Positions 24,074-32,051 are shown, counted from the stretch's first letter. The stretch is DNA of 37,107 bases from CAZVWW01 sp964631265 (GCA_964631265.1 CAZVWW010000010.1:1-37107); one strand, 5' to 3'. The notes: generated by a model not told the origin, from the sequence alone. Program-made: numbers and translations.

Positions 24074-24646
24074 TTAAACCTTTTTACCGACTTTGGTTCT
24101 GACCTGTTCGTCAGCATAACGGATACCTTTACCACCATATACAAGCGGGATTCTCCAATTCCTGATGTTGGCCGCTATCTGACCTACAACTTCCTTGTTA
24201 ATTCCTCTAACTACTATGTCTGTCGGTTTGGGGACTTCGAAGGAAACGTTTTCAGGCGCTTCGATTACGACTTCATGTGCATAGCCGAGATTCATGGCAA
24301 GGTTTTTGCCTTTCATGCTTGCTCTGTATCCAACCCCGACAATCTTCAACTTCTTTTCAAATCCCTCGGTGACACCATTGATCATATTCCGGATATGTGA
24401 ATAAAAAGTACCGGTTATCGCTCTGAATACCTTTGCTTCACTGGTTCTTTTCATCAGTTCAAGGTTTGGTTTTATCGTTATTTCACTGTCTTCGATATTA
24501 ACAATGACCTTATTATCAATAACTCTTTCAAGCTGGCCTTTCGGGCCCTTCACGGTTATTGTCTTTCCGTTCAGGCTGACCTCAACACCTTTCGGCACTG
24601 AAATGGGCTTTTTAGCCAAACGGGAGACTACCTTTTTTTCAGACAT
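24074..24646 (-). CDS. rplF: 50S ribosomal protein L6
   Basis: Large-subunit protein near the sarcin-ricin loop. The 190-aa protein begins with a short Lys/Arg-rich extension, then the duplicated L6 fold: GVEVSLNGKTITVKGPKGQL and LKIVGVGYRASMKGKNLAMN. The C terminus has RIPLVYGGKGIRYADEQVR. The first residues (MSEKKVVSRLAKKPISVPKG) give a slightly longer N terminus than usual. GGAGGTG precedes the ATG. Confidence 0.97.
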   Translation of the reverse strand: MSEKKVVSRLAKKPISVPKGVEVSLNGKTITVKGPKGQLERVIDNKVIVNIEDSEITIKPNLELMKRTSEAKVFRAITGTFYSHIRNMINGVTEGFEKKLKIVGVGYRASMKGKNLAMNLGYAHEVVIEAPENVSFEVPKPTDIVVRGINKEVVGQIAANIRNWRIPLVYGGKGIRYADEQVRTKVGKKV

Positions 24647-24673
24647 TTTTGCACCTCCTCATCTACAACTGAA

Positions 24674-25078
24674 TTACCAGACGTATGCGAGAACTTCTCC
24701 GCCTGTTCCGAGCCTTCTCGCCGTCTTATCGGTTACAACGCCTTTAGAGGTGGTCAGTATTGCAATTCCCAGTCCACCTTTGACAGCGGGAATCTTTTCC
24801 TTTGTACAGTAAACTCTTCTTCCGGCATTTGAAACGCGTATGATACCCTTGATAACGCGTTCCTTATCACGTCTGTTGCCAATATATTTCAGCTGAAGCC
24901 TTAAGATTCCCTGTTTACCATCTTCGATATATTTATAATCCTTTACAAATCCCTCGTTTTTTAAAACTTCACAGATGTTTTTCTTTAAGTTTGACGCAGG
25001 AACATCAACCGTATCATCCAATACCGAGTTAGCATTCCTGATTCTTGTCAGCATATCAGCGACTGTATCACTCCACAC
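24674..25078 (-). CDS. rpsH: 30S ribosomal protein S8
   Basis: 16S rRNA central-domain binder; in E. coli also the spc-operon repressor. The 134-aa protein has DTVADMLTRIRNAN, a central SNAGRRVYCTKEKIPAVKGG and the C-terminal LTTSKGVVTDKTARRLGTGG. The start is GTG seven bases behind AGGAGGT. A structured leader is present upstream of rplE, the location targeted by S8 in E. coli. Confidence 0.96.
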   Translation of the reverse strand: MWSDTVADMLTRIRNANSVLDDTVDVPASNLKKNICEVLKNEGFVKDYKYIEDGKQGILRLQLKYIGNRRDKERVIKGIIRVSNAGRRVYCTKEKIPAVKGGLGIAILTTSKGVVTDKTARRLGTGGEVLAYVW

Positions 25079-25097
25079 CTGTATTACCTCCTTTCGT

Positions 25098-25283
25098 TTA
25101 CCAGCTGGCCTTACGGACTCCCGGCAGTTTTCCTTCTAAGGCCATTTTTCTAAAGCAAACTCTGCATACTCCGAATTCGTTATAGACAGAATGCGGCCTT
25201 CCGCACATTTTACATCTGGAATACTCTCTTGTTTTATATTTTTTCGGCTTTTTCCACTTCTCGACAATTGCCTTTCTTGCCAT
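25098..25283 (-). CDS. rpsN: 30S ribosomal protein S14, zinc type (type Z)
   Basis: Short S14 form of 61 aa. Zinc ligands are Cys24, Cys27, Cys40 and Cys43 in SRCKMCGRPHSVYNEFGVCR and VCFRKMA. It ends LPGVRKASW, the invariant type-Z tail. GGAGGG precedes the ATG. It lies between rplE and rpsH. Confidence 0.97.
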   Translation of the reverse strand: MARKAIVEKWKKPKKYKTREYSRCKMCGRPHSVYNEFGVCRVCFRKMALEGKLPGVRKASW

Positions 25284-25297
25284 TCTTTCCCTCCTAT

Positions 25298-25921
25298 TTA
25301 TCCTCTTTTAAAAGGCATTCCCATGAATTCAAGTAATTTTCTTGCCTCTTCATTGGTTTCTGCGGTTGTACCGATTATGATATCCATACCCTGAATTCTT
25401 TTGACGTTTTCAGGTTTTATTTCCGGAAAGATGACCTGCTCCGATAAACCGAATGCATAGTTCCCCTTGCCGTCGAATGAATTCGGATTCAAACCTCTAA
25501 AGTCTCTTACCTTCGGGAGGACAATACTGGTCAGTTTATGCATGAAATTCTCCATGACGCCTCCGCGAAGAGTGACTTTTATGCCAACGGGCATACCTTT
25601 TCTGAGCTTAAAGTTCGCAATGGCCTTCTTTGAATAGGTTATGACAGGCTTTTGTCCTGCGATCTCTTTGAGTTCCTCCACATGGACCCTGAAGAGTTCT
25701 TTGTTTCTTGATCCTTCTCCGATACCCATGTTGATCACGATCTTAGACAGAGCGGGGACTTCCATATTGTTTTTGTAGTCAAATTCCTTAATCATGGCCG
25801 GTACAACTTTTTCATGATATATGGCGTTCAATTCGCTCTTGATTAGCCTTGATTCTGTTTTTTTCTGTGCCTTTTTCTTATCATTCTTCTTATTATTCTT
25901 CTTGTCTTTATTCTTAGCCAT
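25298..25921 (-). CDS. rplE: 50S ribosomal protein L5 with Lys-rich N-terminal extension
   Basis: 5S rRNA-binding protein of the central protuberance. The 207-aa protein carries residues 1-28 of mostly Lys, Asn and Asp (MAKNKDKKNNKKNDKKKAQK) before the normal L5 start near ELNAIYHEKVVP. Core motifs are KIVINMGIGEGSRN, KAIANFKLRKGMPVGIKVTL and the C-terminal GMDIIIGTTAETNEEAR. The ATG at 25921 has no Shine-Dalgarno within 15 bases; a strong one is 50 bases upstream beyond a hairpin. No alternative start with a better site was found before the core. Confidence 0.95.
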   Translation of the reverse strand: MAKNKDKKNNKKNDKKKAQKKTESRLIKSELNAIYHEKVVPAMIKEFDYKNNMEVPALSKIVINMGIGEGSRNKELFRVHVEELKEIAGQKPVITYSKKAIANFKLRKGMPVGIKVTLRGGVMENFMHKLTSIVLPKVRDFRGLNPNSFDGKGNYAFGLSEQVIFPEIKPENVKRIQGMDIIIGTTAETNEEARKLLEFMGMPFKRG

Positions 25922-25927
25922 ATCTAG

Positions 25928-25980
25928 CTCGACTTAGGGCAATCCTTACAGGGATTTAACCGTCGAGTTCACACCTCCTT
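25928..25980 (-). promoter_or_regulatory. Folded leader of rplE with distant Shine-Dalgarno
   Basis: In the 68-base rplX-rplE gap the minus strand carries AAGGAGGTG (25972-25980), four bases, then CTCGAC pairing perfectly with GTCGAG (25962-25967 with 25928-25933), then six bases and the ATG. Inside the stem a second hairpin pairs AATCC with GGATT (25952-25956 with 25941-25945). Linear SD-to-ATG distance is 50 bases; with the stem closed only ten unpaired bases remain. It could also be a ribosomal-protein binding site. Confidence 0.55.
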
Positions 25981-25989
25981 GCATCATCA

Positions 25990-26340
25990 TTATTTTTCAT
26001 CGATTAGCTCTCCGCACTTCTTGCAATATCGTAATTTACTGCCGTCATCCAGTTTCTTCCATCCGATTCTGGTCTTTTTGTCACAACTGGGACAGACAAC
26101 CATGACCTTACTACAATCAAGCGGAAGATCCGTATCGATTATTCCGCCATTCTTTTCCTGTTGAGTGGGTCTTTGATGACGTTTTGCCACATTAACCTTG
26201 TCAACAATGATCTTGGCTTCGGAGGGCAGGACTCTGAGGACTTCGCCTCTTTTCTTCTTGTCTTTTCCCGAAATAACCTCCACCAGATCTTTTTTCTTTA
26301 TGTTGAATGTGAATTTTCTCTTCTCTTTTAATTTCTGCAT
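25990..26340 (-). CDS. rplX: 50S ribosomal protein L24 with zinc ribbon
   Basis: Early assembly initiator of the 50S subunit. The 116-aa protein has the KOW region LVEVISGKDKKKRGEVLRV, VNVAKRHQRPTQQEKNGGI, and a C-terminal zinc ribbon CPSC ... CKKC. AGGAGGTG precedes the ATG. It is followed by the long structured gap before rplE. Confidence 0.97.
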   Translation of the reverse strand: MQKLKEKRKFTFNIKKKDLVEVISGKDKKKRGEVLRVLPSEAKIIVDKVNVAKRHQRPTQQEKNGGIIDTDLPLDCSKVMVVCPSCDKKTRIGWKKLDDGSKLRYCKKCGELIDEK

Positions 26341-26352
26341 TTCAGCACCTCC

Positions 26353-26721
26353 TTAGAGTACCTCTGGTGCCAAGGATATAATCTTCATAAAACCCTTTTC
26401 CCTTAATTCTCTTGCCACCGGTCCAAATATTCTCGTTCCTTTTGGAATATTCTGATTGTCAATGACGACTGCTGCATTTTCATCAAATCTCACATATGTA
26501 CCGTCCGGTCTCTTGACCTCTTTGTGAGTTCTTACCACAACAGCTTTTACAACTTCTCCCTGCTTTACATTCGAATGAGGAATGGCCTCTTTAACTGTTG
26601 CCACGATAAGGTCTCCGACCGTGCCGTAATTTTTACTTGATGCTCCCAGTATATTGATCACAAGCAGTTTTTTAGCACCGGAATTATCAGCAACGTTTAA
26701 GAGGGATTCACGATAAATCAT
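26353..26721 (-). CDS. rplN: 50S ribosomal protein L14
   Basis: Large-subunit protein at the subunit interface. The 122-aa product begins MIYRESLLNVADNSGAKKLL and has VRTHKEVKRPDGTYVRFDEN, AAVVIDNQNIPKGTRIFGPV and REKGFMKIISLAPEVL. The ATG lies 14 bases inside rpsQ, with GGAGGGG upstream, so the two are coupled. Confidence 0.97.
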   Translation of the reverse strand: MIYRESLLNVADNSGAKKLLVINILGASSKNYGTVGDLIVATVKEAIPHSNVKQGEVVKAVVVRTHKEVKRPDGTYVRFDENAAVVIDNQNIPKGTRIFGPVARELREKGFMKIISLAPEVL

Positions 26722-27013
26722 CTACTTCCCCTCCTTCTTTTTCAACTGCTTCAATCTCTTCTTCATCAAGGATGTTTCTTTCCACAACATTGAACAATTC
26801 CCAAGTCTTTTCCTTGCTAATGGGTATCGTTTCTCTTATCTTAACAGTATCTCCGACCTTGCTCTTGTTCTCTTCATCGTGTACTTTGTATCTCTTTGAG
26901 CGCTTGACTCTCTTTCCGGTAACCTTATCCATTCCCTGTTTGTTGACCAATACCACAATGGTCTTATTCATCTTATCACTTACTACTTCTCCAGTTAATA
27001 TTCGTCTGGGCAT
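26708..27013 (-). CDS. rpsQ: 30S ribosomal protein S17
   Basis: Early 16S rRNA binder with an OB fold. The 101-aa protein has LTGEVVSDKMNKTIVVLV, KYKVHDEENKSKVGDTVKI and an acidic C-terminal tail (EEEIEAVEKEGGEVDDLS) that overlaps rplN. GGGAGGG precedes the ATG. The acidic tail makes it longer than the usual ~85 aa. Confidence 0.96.
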   Translation of the reverse strand: MPRRILTGEVVSDKMNKTIVVLVNKQGMDKVTGKRVKRSKRYKVHDEENKSKVGDTVKIRETIPISKEKTWELFNVVERNILDEEEIEAVEKEGGEVDDLS

Positions 27014-27026
27014 TTTCTACCCTCCC

Positions 27027-27227
27027 TTATCTTTTGATTCCCAATTCTCGCTCTGTTAAGATAGTTTTAATCCTAGATATGTCCCTCTTGGCAACTTTTA
27101 TAAGATTTGTATTATCAAGTTGTTTCAAGGCCAGTTGAAATCTAAGGTTCATCATTTCCTTCTTTTTATCTTCAAGCTTTTCATTAAGCTCTATATCAGT
27201 CAAGTCTCTCAGTTCGCTTGCCTTCAT
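27027..27227 (-). CDS. rpmC: 50S ribosomal protein L29
   Basis: A 66-aa helical hairpin protein at the tunnel exit, part of the SRP and trigger-factor docking site. It reads MKASELRDLTDIELNEKLED and contains NLRFQLALKQLDNTNLIKVA split around QLD. GGAGGTGA precedes the ATG, two bases after the rplP stop. Confidence 0.96.
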   Translation of the reverse strand: MKASELRDLTDIELNEKLEDKKKEMMNLRFQLALKQLDNTNLIKVAKRDISRIKTILTERELGIKR

Positions 27228-27229
27228 TA

Positions 27230-27652
27230 CTACTCACCTCCAACAGCGTGCCTCTGAACAATCTTAACCTTTATAGGAAGCTTCTCAGAAGCCTTTCTTA
27301 AAGCTGTTTTCGCTAATTGTTCGGAAACTCCACCTACTTCAAACAGTATCTTACCAGGCTTTACTACAGAGACCCACATTTCAACATTGCCTTTGCCCTT
27401 ACCCATTCTCGAGTCCTGGGCCTGCTTTGTAACGGGCTTGTCCGGAAATGTTCTCATCCAGAACTTTCCATTTCTCTTCAACGTTCTTACGATCGTCACC
27501 CTGCAGGACTCAATCTGTCTGGATGTCAACCACTTGCCTTCTAGAGCCTTCAGGCCCCAATCGCCAAAATGCACACTGGTCCCCGCTTTGGCCTTTCCCT
27601 TTACTCTTCCGCGTTGCTGCTTTCTATATTTAACCCTTTTGGGCATCAACAT
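27230..27652 (-). CDS. rplP: 50S ribosomal protein L16
   Basis: Organises the A-site finger region and tRNA binding. The 140-aa protein has PKRVKYRKQQRGRVKGKAK, FGDWGLKALEGKWLTSRQIE and MRTFPDKPVTKQAQDSRMGK, typical L16. ATG 27652 is chosen since AGGAGGT lies eight bases upstream; a second ATG two codons later would match the common MPKR start. Confidence 0.96.
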   Translation of the reverse strand: MLMPKRVKYRKQQRGRVKGKAKAGTSVHFGDWGLKALEGKWLTSRQIESCRVTIVRTLKRNGKFWMRTFPDKPVTKQAQDSRMGKGKGNVEMWVSVVKPGKILFEVGGVSEQLAKTALRKASEKLPIKVKIVQRHAVGGE

Positions 27653-27686
27653 CTTTGTTTACCTCCTCTCAAACCATGAAGAACTA

Positions 27687-28346
27687 CTACGCATTCCTGT
27701 TGTAAATCCAAACTTTAACGCCGATAACACCTGTCTTGGTTCTTGCCCGGGTGAAGCCGTAGTCAATAGCGGCGTTTAAAGTCTGAAGGGGAATTCTTCC
27801 TTCGCGATACCATTCGATTCTTGCAATATCCGCCCCTCCAAGACGCCCGGAAACCATGATCTTGATTCCAAGTGCGCCGTTTTTCATGGAGTTTCTCATT
27901 GCCCTTTTCATAGCACGTTTGTGTGAGGTTCTTTTTTCCAGCATGCTGGCAACATTCTTCGCAACAAGAAGGGCATCGTTCTCAGGTGTTTTGATTTCCT
28001 TTATGTTGACAAAGACCTCTTTCTGTGTCAGCTTTTCCAGCTGCTGCCTCAGTTTTTGAACCTCGGAGCCCTTTTTCCCGATCACAATACCGGGTTTCGC
28101 CGTGTAGATGGATATCCTGACTTTACTCGGACTCGGTCTTTCAATGAAGATCTCATCTATGCCGGGGTCAGCCTCAACAATCTGACCGCTCCTCAATCTC
28201 AGTTCATACTGTCTGCCTCTGATCTTTTTTCTGATTTCCTCGTCTTCTATCAAATAGTCTGAATAGTTCTTTCCTCCAAACCAATTTGCCTGCCAATCTC
28301 TTGAAACTCCGAGTCTAAAACCTCTGGGATGTACCTTTTGACCCAC
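27687..28346 (-). CDS. rpsC: 30S ribosomal protein S3
   Basis: Lines the mRNA entry channel. The 219-aa protein starts MGQKVHPRGFRLGV, has the KH-type segment KPGIVIGKKGSEVQKLRQQL and ends in GVIGVKVWIYNRNA. The start is GTG, eight bases after rplV, with GAGGTGA upstream. Confidence 0.97.
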   Translation of the reverse strand: MGQKVHPRGFRLGVSRDWQANWFGGKNYSDYLIEDEEIRKKIRGRQYELRLRSGQIVEADPGIDEIFIERPSPSKVRISIYTAKPGIVIGKKGSEVQKLRQQLEKLTQKEVFVNIKEIKTPENDALLVAKNVASMLEKRTSHKRAMKRAMRNSMKNGALGIKIMVSGRLGGADIARIEWYREGRIPLQTLNAAIDYGFTRARTKTGVIGVKVWIYNRNA

Positions 28347-28354
28347 GGTTCAAA

Positions 28355-28789
28355 TCACCTCGTTTCACTTTCATCGTTTTTGTTTTCGGCCGTATTATCT
28401 TCTACAACTACCGTTATATGACTCATTCTTTTTTGCAGGATATCTGCTCTGCCTCTTCCTCTTGGCCATAACCTCTTCATCCTCGGCCCGTCATTCACAT
28501 ATGCTTCCTTAACGATCAGTTTATCAGGATCCAGCTCAAAGTTATTCATGGCATTCGCCACAGCTGAATTCAAGACTTTTGAAACTAATTTTGATGACTT
28601 TTTCGGTGAAAATTCAAGTATCTCCATGGCTCTTCCAACTTTTTCTCCGCGAATGGTGTTTACAACTGTACGTACCTTTCTCGGGGAGACCCTGAGATAT
28701 TTCGCTGTTGCCTTGGCCTCGGTCACAGGTGTTTCGGCCAGGCGTTCCTTTCTCTCTCTATGGAAAACAGACCTTTTCGTGTGTGCCAT
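28355..28789 (-). CDS. rplV: 50S ribosomal protein L22
   Basis: Lines the exit tunnel. The 144-aa protein has AKYLRVSPRKVRTVVNTIRG, LNSAVANAMNNFELDPDKL and the tunnel loop DGPRMKRLWPRGRGRADI. N- and C-terminal extensions (about 20 and 12 residues) make it longer than the E. coli form. GGGGAGG precedes the ATG. Confidence 0.97.
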   Translation of the reverse strand: MAHTKRSVFHRERKERLAETPVTEAKATAKYLRVSPRKVRTVVNTIRGEKVGRAMEILEFSPKKSSKLVSKVLNSAVANAMNNFELDPDKLIVKEAYVNDGPRMKRLWPRGRGRADILQKRMSHITVVVEDNTAENKNDESETR

Positions 28790-28807
28790 ATTTTCAAACC
28801 TCCCCTA

Positions 28808-29107
28808 CTACTCAATTTCGCCTTTCTCGGCTGCCTGTTCTGCTACTTTTCTTTCAGTATGTCCACCAAATCTTCTTGAGAATGAGAATTCTCCAAGCTT
28901 ATGTCCAACCATATTCTCTGAAATATAGACCGGGATATGTTTTAACCCGTTGTAAACGGCGATCGTATGGCCGACCATCTCGGGAACGATTGTCGACGAT
29001 CTGCTCCACGTCTTCAAAACTTCCTTCTTACCAGCCTGGTTTAATGTTCTAACTTTCTTGATCAGTTTTTTATGTACATATGGTCCCTTTTTTGTTGATC
29101 TACTCAA
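28808..29107 (-). CDS. rpsS: 30S ribosomal protein S19
   Basis: 30S head protein near the A-site finger bridge. The 99-aa product has MSRSTKKGPYVHKKLIKKV, WSRSSTIVPEMVGHTIAVYN and MVGHKLGEFSFSRRFGGH. The start is TTG eight bases behind AGGAGG. It lies between rplB and rplV. Confidence 0.96.
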   Translation of the reverse strand: MSRSTKKGPYVHKKLIKKVRTLNQAGKKEVLKTWSRSSTIVPEMVGHTIAVYNGLKHIPVYISENMVGHKLGEFSFSRRFGGHTERKVAEQAAEKGEIE

Positions 29108-29130
29108 AGGAATTTCCTCCTTCCCTTAAC

Positions 29131-29967
29131 TTACTTTTTCTTTTTCTTTCTTCTTCTTACAATGTATTTGTCGGAAGCCTTTTTTCCCCGTCTTGTCATA
29201 TATCCCTTTGCAAGTGTTCCCCATGGACTCTGAGGGTGTTTTCCACCTTTGGTTCTTCCTTCTCCACCGCCCATCGGGTGGTCAACGGGATTCATAACCA
29301 TACCGCGAACCCCGGGTCTCTTGCCTTTCCATCTGGATCGTCCGGCTTTACCATCTATCTTATTAATATGATTCTCATTACCGACAACACCCATGGTGGC
29401 CTTACATGTCTCGAGCACTCTTCTGAGCTCACCTGACGGCATCTTCAGCAGCACATATCCGCCCTCTTTCGCCAGTATCTGGGCTGAATTACCTGCTGAT
29501 CGAGCTATCTGGGCACCTTTTCCCGGCGTAAATTCGATCGCGTGAACCATGGATCCAACGGGAATCCTGTTGAGCTGTAAAGCGTTTCCAACCTTAATTT
29601 CAGCGTCGTGTCCACTCATAACCTCTTCTCCAACCTTCAGTTTCCTGGGGGCCAGGATGTATCGTCTTTCACCATCCTGATACATGAGAAGTGCTATTCT
29701 TGCTGATCGATTGGGATCATACTCGATAGACATCACCTTTGCGGGGACACCATCTTTGTTCCTTTTAAAGTCAATGATTCGATACATTCTCTTGTGGCCG
29801 CCGCCGCGATGACGCATGGTAATCCGACCTCTGTTGTTTCTTCCGCCTTTCTTTCTGAGCGGTTCTAAAAGGGATTTTTCAGGTTTGGTCTTTGTTACTT
29901 CCTCAAAATCCTGAGTAATCATGTATCGTCTTGTCGGGGTTGTTGGTTTGTATCTCTTCATACCCAT
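29131..29967 (-). CDS. rplB: 50S ribosomal protein L2
   Basis: Core large-subunit protein near the peptidyl transferase centre. The 278-aa protein has GRITMRHRGGGHKRMYRIID, IEYDPNRSARIALL, and the conserved MNPVDHPMGGGEGRTKGGKH loop with the catalytically implicated His. It ends in a short poly-Lys tail. GGGGAGAG precedes the ATG. Confidence 0.97.
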   Translation of the reverse strand: MGMKRYKPTTPTRRYMITQDFEEVTKTKPEKSLLEPLRKKGGRNNRGRITMRHRGGGHKRMYRIIDFKRNKDGVPAKVMSIEYDPNRSARIALLMYQDGERRYILAPRKLKVGEEVMSGHDAEIKVGNALQLNRIPVGSMVHAIEFTPGKGAQIARSAGNSAQILAKEGGYVLLKMPSGELRRVLETCKATMGVVGNENHINKIDGKAGRSRWKGKRPGVRGMVMNPVDHPMGGGEGRTKGGKHPQSPWGTLAKGYMTRRGKKASDKYIVRRRKKKKK

Positions 29968-29986
29968 TCTATTCTCTCCCCTTCCT

Positions 29987-30286
29987 TTATCTTAAATCAT
30001 CCAGCTCAGGAATCGTATACCCTTCCTGAAGCTTTATAACTGCCTTTTTCCATGTTCTGGTTTTACCTGTCTGCAAACCTCTTCTTTTTGGTTTAGATTT
30101 CACATTCAAAGTGTTGATCTTATCCACTCTGACCTCGTACAGATTCTCGATTGCTCTTCTGATCGTGTGCTTATTGGCCATTCTGTGCACTTCAAATGTG
30201 TACTTGCCGTCCGCCATGTTATTGGAGGACTTCTCGGTGAGGATGGGCCTCAACAGAATATCTCTGTCATCTAAATTAATTCCCAT
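29987..30286 (-). CDS. rplW: 50S ribosomal protein L23
   Basis: Tunnel-exit protein that binds trigger factor and SRP. The 99-aa product has ILLRPILTEKSSNNMADGKY, TFEVHRMANKHTIRRAIENL and RRGLQTGKTRTWKKAVIKL. ATG 30286 is preferred (GGAGGTG upstream); it overlaps the rplD stop by 11 bases. Confidence 0.96.
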   Translation of the reverse strand: MGINLDDRDILLRPILTEKSSNNMADGKYTFEVHRMANKHTIRRAIENLYEVRVDKINTLNVKSKPKRRGLQTGKTRTWKKAVIKLQEGYTIPELDDLR

Positions 30287-30956
30287 GTCCCAGCACCTCC
30301 TCAATCTTTTTTACCATTTCCCTGGTCAGCACGACCTTGGTATTGTTCACAAGATCAAAAACATTCAGTCCGTCGATCGTATTCTTCTCGTTATTTGAGC
30401 CGGGATTATCAGCGATCAACACCTTAACCCTGGAGAGATTTCTGCCCGATGTCTTTGTGTTAATATACTCATCTGTCTTATAGGGTAACACAACCAGGCA
30501 TTTTTCTTCTCCGATATTCAGAGCCTTCAACGTATCGGCAAAGGTCTTCGTTTTGGCATTTTCCATCTTAAAATCATCCACAACCACCAGATTGCCTTCA
30601 CGGTATCTAGTGCTCAGAGCTGATTTCAGGGCAAGTTTCTTCATTTTTTTCGGTAAGTTCTTCTTCCAGTTTCTTGTCCTTGGACCGAAAGCAACACCCC
30701 CGTGCCTCTGATGCGGACCTTTCATACTTCCCTGGCGGGCTCTTCCCGTATGCTTCTGCGGATACGGCTTCTGCCCGCTGCCTTTGACTTCTGATCGGGT
30801 CTTTGTGTGGGCTGTTCCCTGTCTTCTGTTGGTGAGCTGCATATCGACATATCTGTACATAACATCCATATTCGGCTCAATATCAAATACATCATCCCTC
30901 AGTTCCAGCTCACCACTGGCTGTACCTTTGAGGTCGAGAACTTTTGTCTTAGCCAT
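30276..30956 (-). CDS. rplD: 50S ribosomal protein L4
   Basis: Tunnel-constriction protein. The 226-aa product has RQGTAHTKTRSEVKGSGQKP, QKHTGRARQGSMKGPHQRHG and GGVAFGPRTRNW loops, then NTKVVLTREMVKKIEEVLG. ATG 30956 has GGAGGAAG upstream; a start six codons earlier is not supported. In E. coli L4 represses the S10 operon; no matching leader was recognised here. Confidence 0.96.
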   Translation of the reverse strand: MAKTKVLDLKGTASGELELRDDVFDIEPNMDVMYRYVDMQLTNRRQGTAHTKTRSEVKGSGQKPYPQKHTGRARQGSMKGPHQRHGGVAFGPRTRNWKKNLPKKMKKLALKSALSTRYREGNLVVVDDFKMENAKTKTFADTLKALNIGEEKCLVVLPYKTDEYINTKTSGRNLSRVKVLIADNPGSNNEKNTIDGLNVFDLVNNTKVVLTREMVKKIEEVLGHGN

Positions 30957-30980
30957 CTGTCTTCCTCCTCCCAAAATAAT

Positions 30981-31604
30981 CTATTTCTTATCCGTGTTAT
31001 TGATGTAAAGAACGCCGTTCTTAGGTCCCGGAACTGCTCCCTTGACTGCCAGAAGATTATTCTCGCTATCCACTCTTACAATCTCGAGTTTCTGGATTTT
31101 CACCTTAGCATTTCCCAACTGTCCGGGCATCTTCTTTCCCGGAAAAACCCTGGCAGGATAAGAATGCTGTCCAGTGCTTCCGGGCGCTCTGTGGAATTTA
31201 GAACCGTGCGTTTTTTCTCCTCCGCTAAAATTCCAACGTTTCATAACGCCGGCGTATCCTTTCCCCTTCGAAGTCCCCGAGATATCAACGCGTTGCCCCT
31301 TCTCGAACTGCTCAACCGTCAGCTCCTGACCTAACTCGTACTGATCGGGGTTGTCGCATCTGAATTCTTTGAGATACTTCATGGGCTTAACACCGGCCCG
31401 CTTAAAATGGCCTTTCAACGGTTTGGTCGTTCTGTGGTCCTTTTTTTCTTCAAATCCCAGTTGAATGGATTTGTAGCCGTCAATCTCATCAGTCTTTTTA
31501 TGGCAAACAACACAAGGCCCCGCTTTTATAACGGTTACGGGTACCATTATGCCTTCTTCATATACCTGTGTCATTCCAACTTTTTTTCCGATAATACCGC
31601 TCAT
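30981..31604 (-). CDS. rplC: 50S ribosomal protein L3
   Basis: Early large-subunit assembly protein reaching the peptidyl transferase centre. The 207-aa protein starts MSGIIGKKVGMTQVYEEG, has KGKGYAGVMKRWNFSGGEKT and SKFHRAPGSTGQHSYPARVF, PGKKMPGQLG. ATG 31604 has GGAGGTG upstream. Confidence 0.97.
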   Translation of the reverse strand: MSGIIGKKVGMTQVYEEGIMVPVTVIKAGPCVVCHKKTDEIDGYKSIQLGFEEKKDHRTTKPLKGHFKRAGVKPMKYLKEFRCDNPDQYELGQELTVEQFEKGQRVDISGTSKGKGYAGVMKRWNFSGGEKTHGSKFHRAPGSTGQHSYPARVFPGKKMPGQLGNAKVKIQKLEIVRVDSENNLLAVKGAVPGPKNGVLYINNTDKK

Positions 31605-31625
31605 TCGGTGCACCTCCACTAATTA

Positions 31626-31934
31626 TTAGAGCTTAATTTCGACATCCACCCCGGAAGGAAGATCAATCTTCATGAGCGCTTCCACTGTCTTTGGCTTGGG
31701 GTCGAGAATGTCTATGAGCCTTTTATGAATTCTTTTTTCAAAATGTTCCCTTGAATCTTTATGTTTATGGGGAGATTTCAGGACACAGTAAACTGTTCTC
31801 TCTGTCGGTAAAGGAATTGGTCCGGAGACCGAAGCCTTGGTTGTCTTGACAATGTCCACAATCTTCCCGGCGGATTGATCCAGTAATTCATGATCATATG
31901 CCTTTAGTCTTATCCTAATCCTCTGTGAGGCCAT
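31626..31934 (-). CDS. rpsJ: 30S ribosomal protein S10
   Basis: 30S head protein, also NusE in transcription antitermination. The 102-aa product begins MASQRIRIRLKAYDHELLDQ and has PIPLPTERTVYCVLKSPHKH and EHFEKRIHKRLIDILDPKPK. AGGAGGG precedes ATG 31934; longer in-frame starts run back into the leader hairpin and are rejected. First gene of the S10 block. Confidence 0.97.
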   Translation of the reverse strand: MASQRIRIRLKAYDHELLDQSAGKIVDIVKTTKASVSGPIPLPTERTVYCVLKSPHKHKDSREHFEKRIHKRLIDILDPKPKTVEALMKIDLPSGVDVEIKL

Positions 31935-31965
31935 TAATTTGTTCCCTCCTATCGTCCTTAATTGC

Positions 31966-32007
31966 ATTATAAGGGGGAGTGTCCCTGATAACACTCCCCC
32001 GATTATA
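31966..32007 (-). promoter_or_regulatory. Structured tuf-rpsJ gap: hairpin flanked by two TATAAT boxes
   Basis: On the minus strand TATAAT (32002-32007) is followed by GGGGGAGTGT, an eight-base loop and ACACTCCCCC (31973-32000, ten perfect pairs), then TTATAATG with a second TATAAT (31966-31971). Neither box has a good -35. The hairpin lacks a long T-tract, so it may be a partial terminator for tuf, a 5'-terminal stem of the S10 message, or both. Confidence 0.6.
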
Positions 32008-32051
32008 CACAAATAGTTTTAAAAATATATTATCAGTGTTTTGCAGGGAAA

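Noticed and set aside
31935..32012. Longer S10 start at 32012
   Set aside because: The extension translates the leader hairpin and lacks a ribosome site, whereas AGGAGGG precedes the ATG at 31934 giving a normal 102-aa S10.
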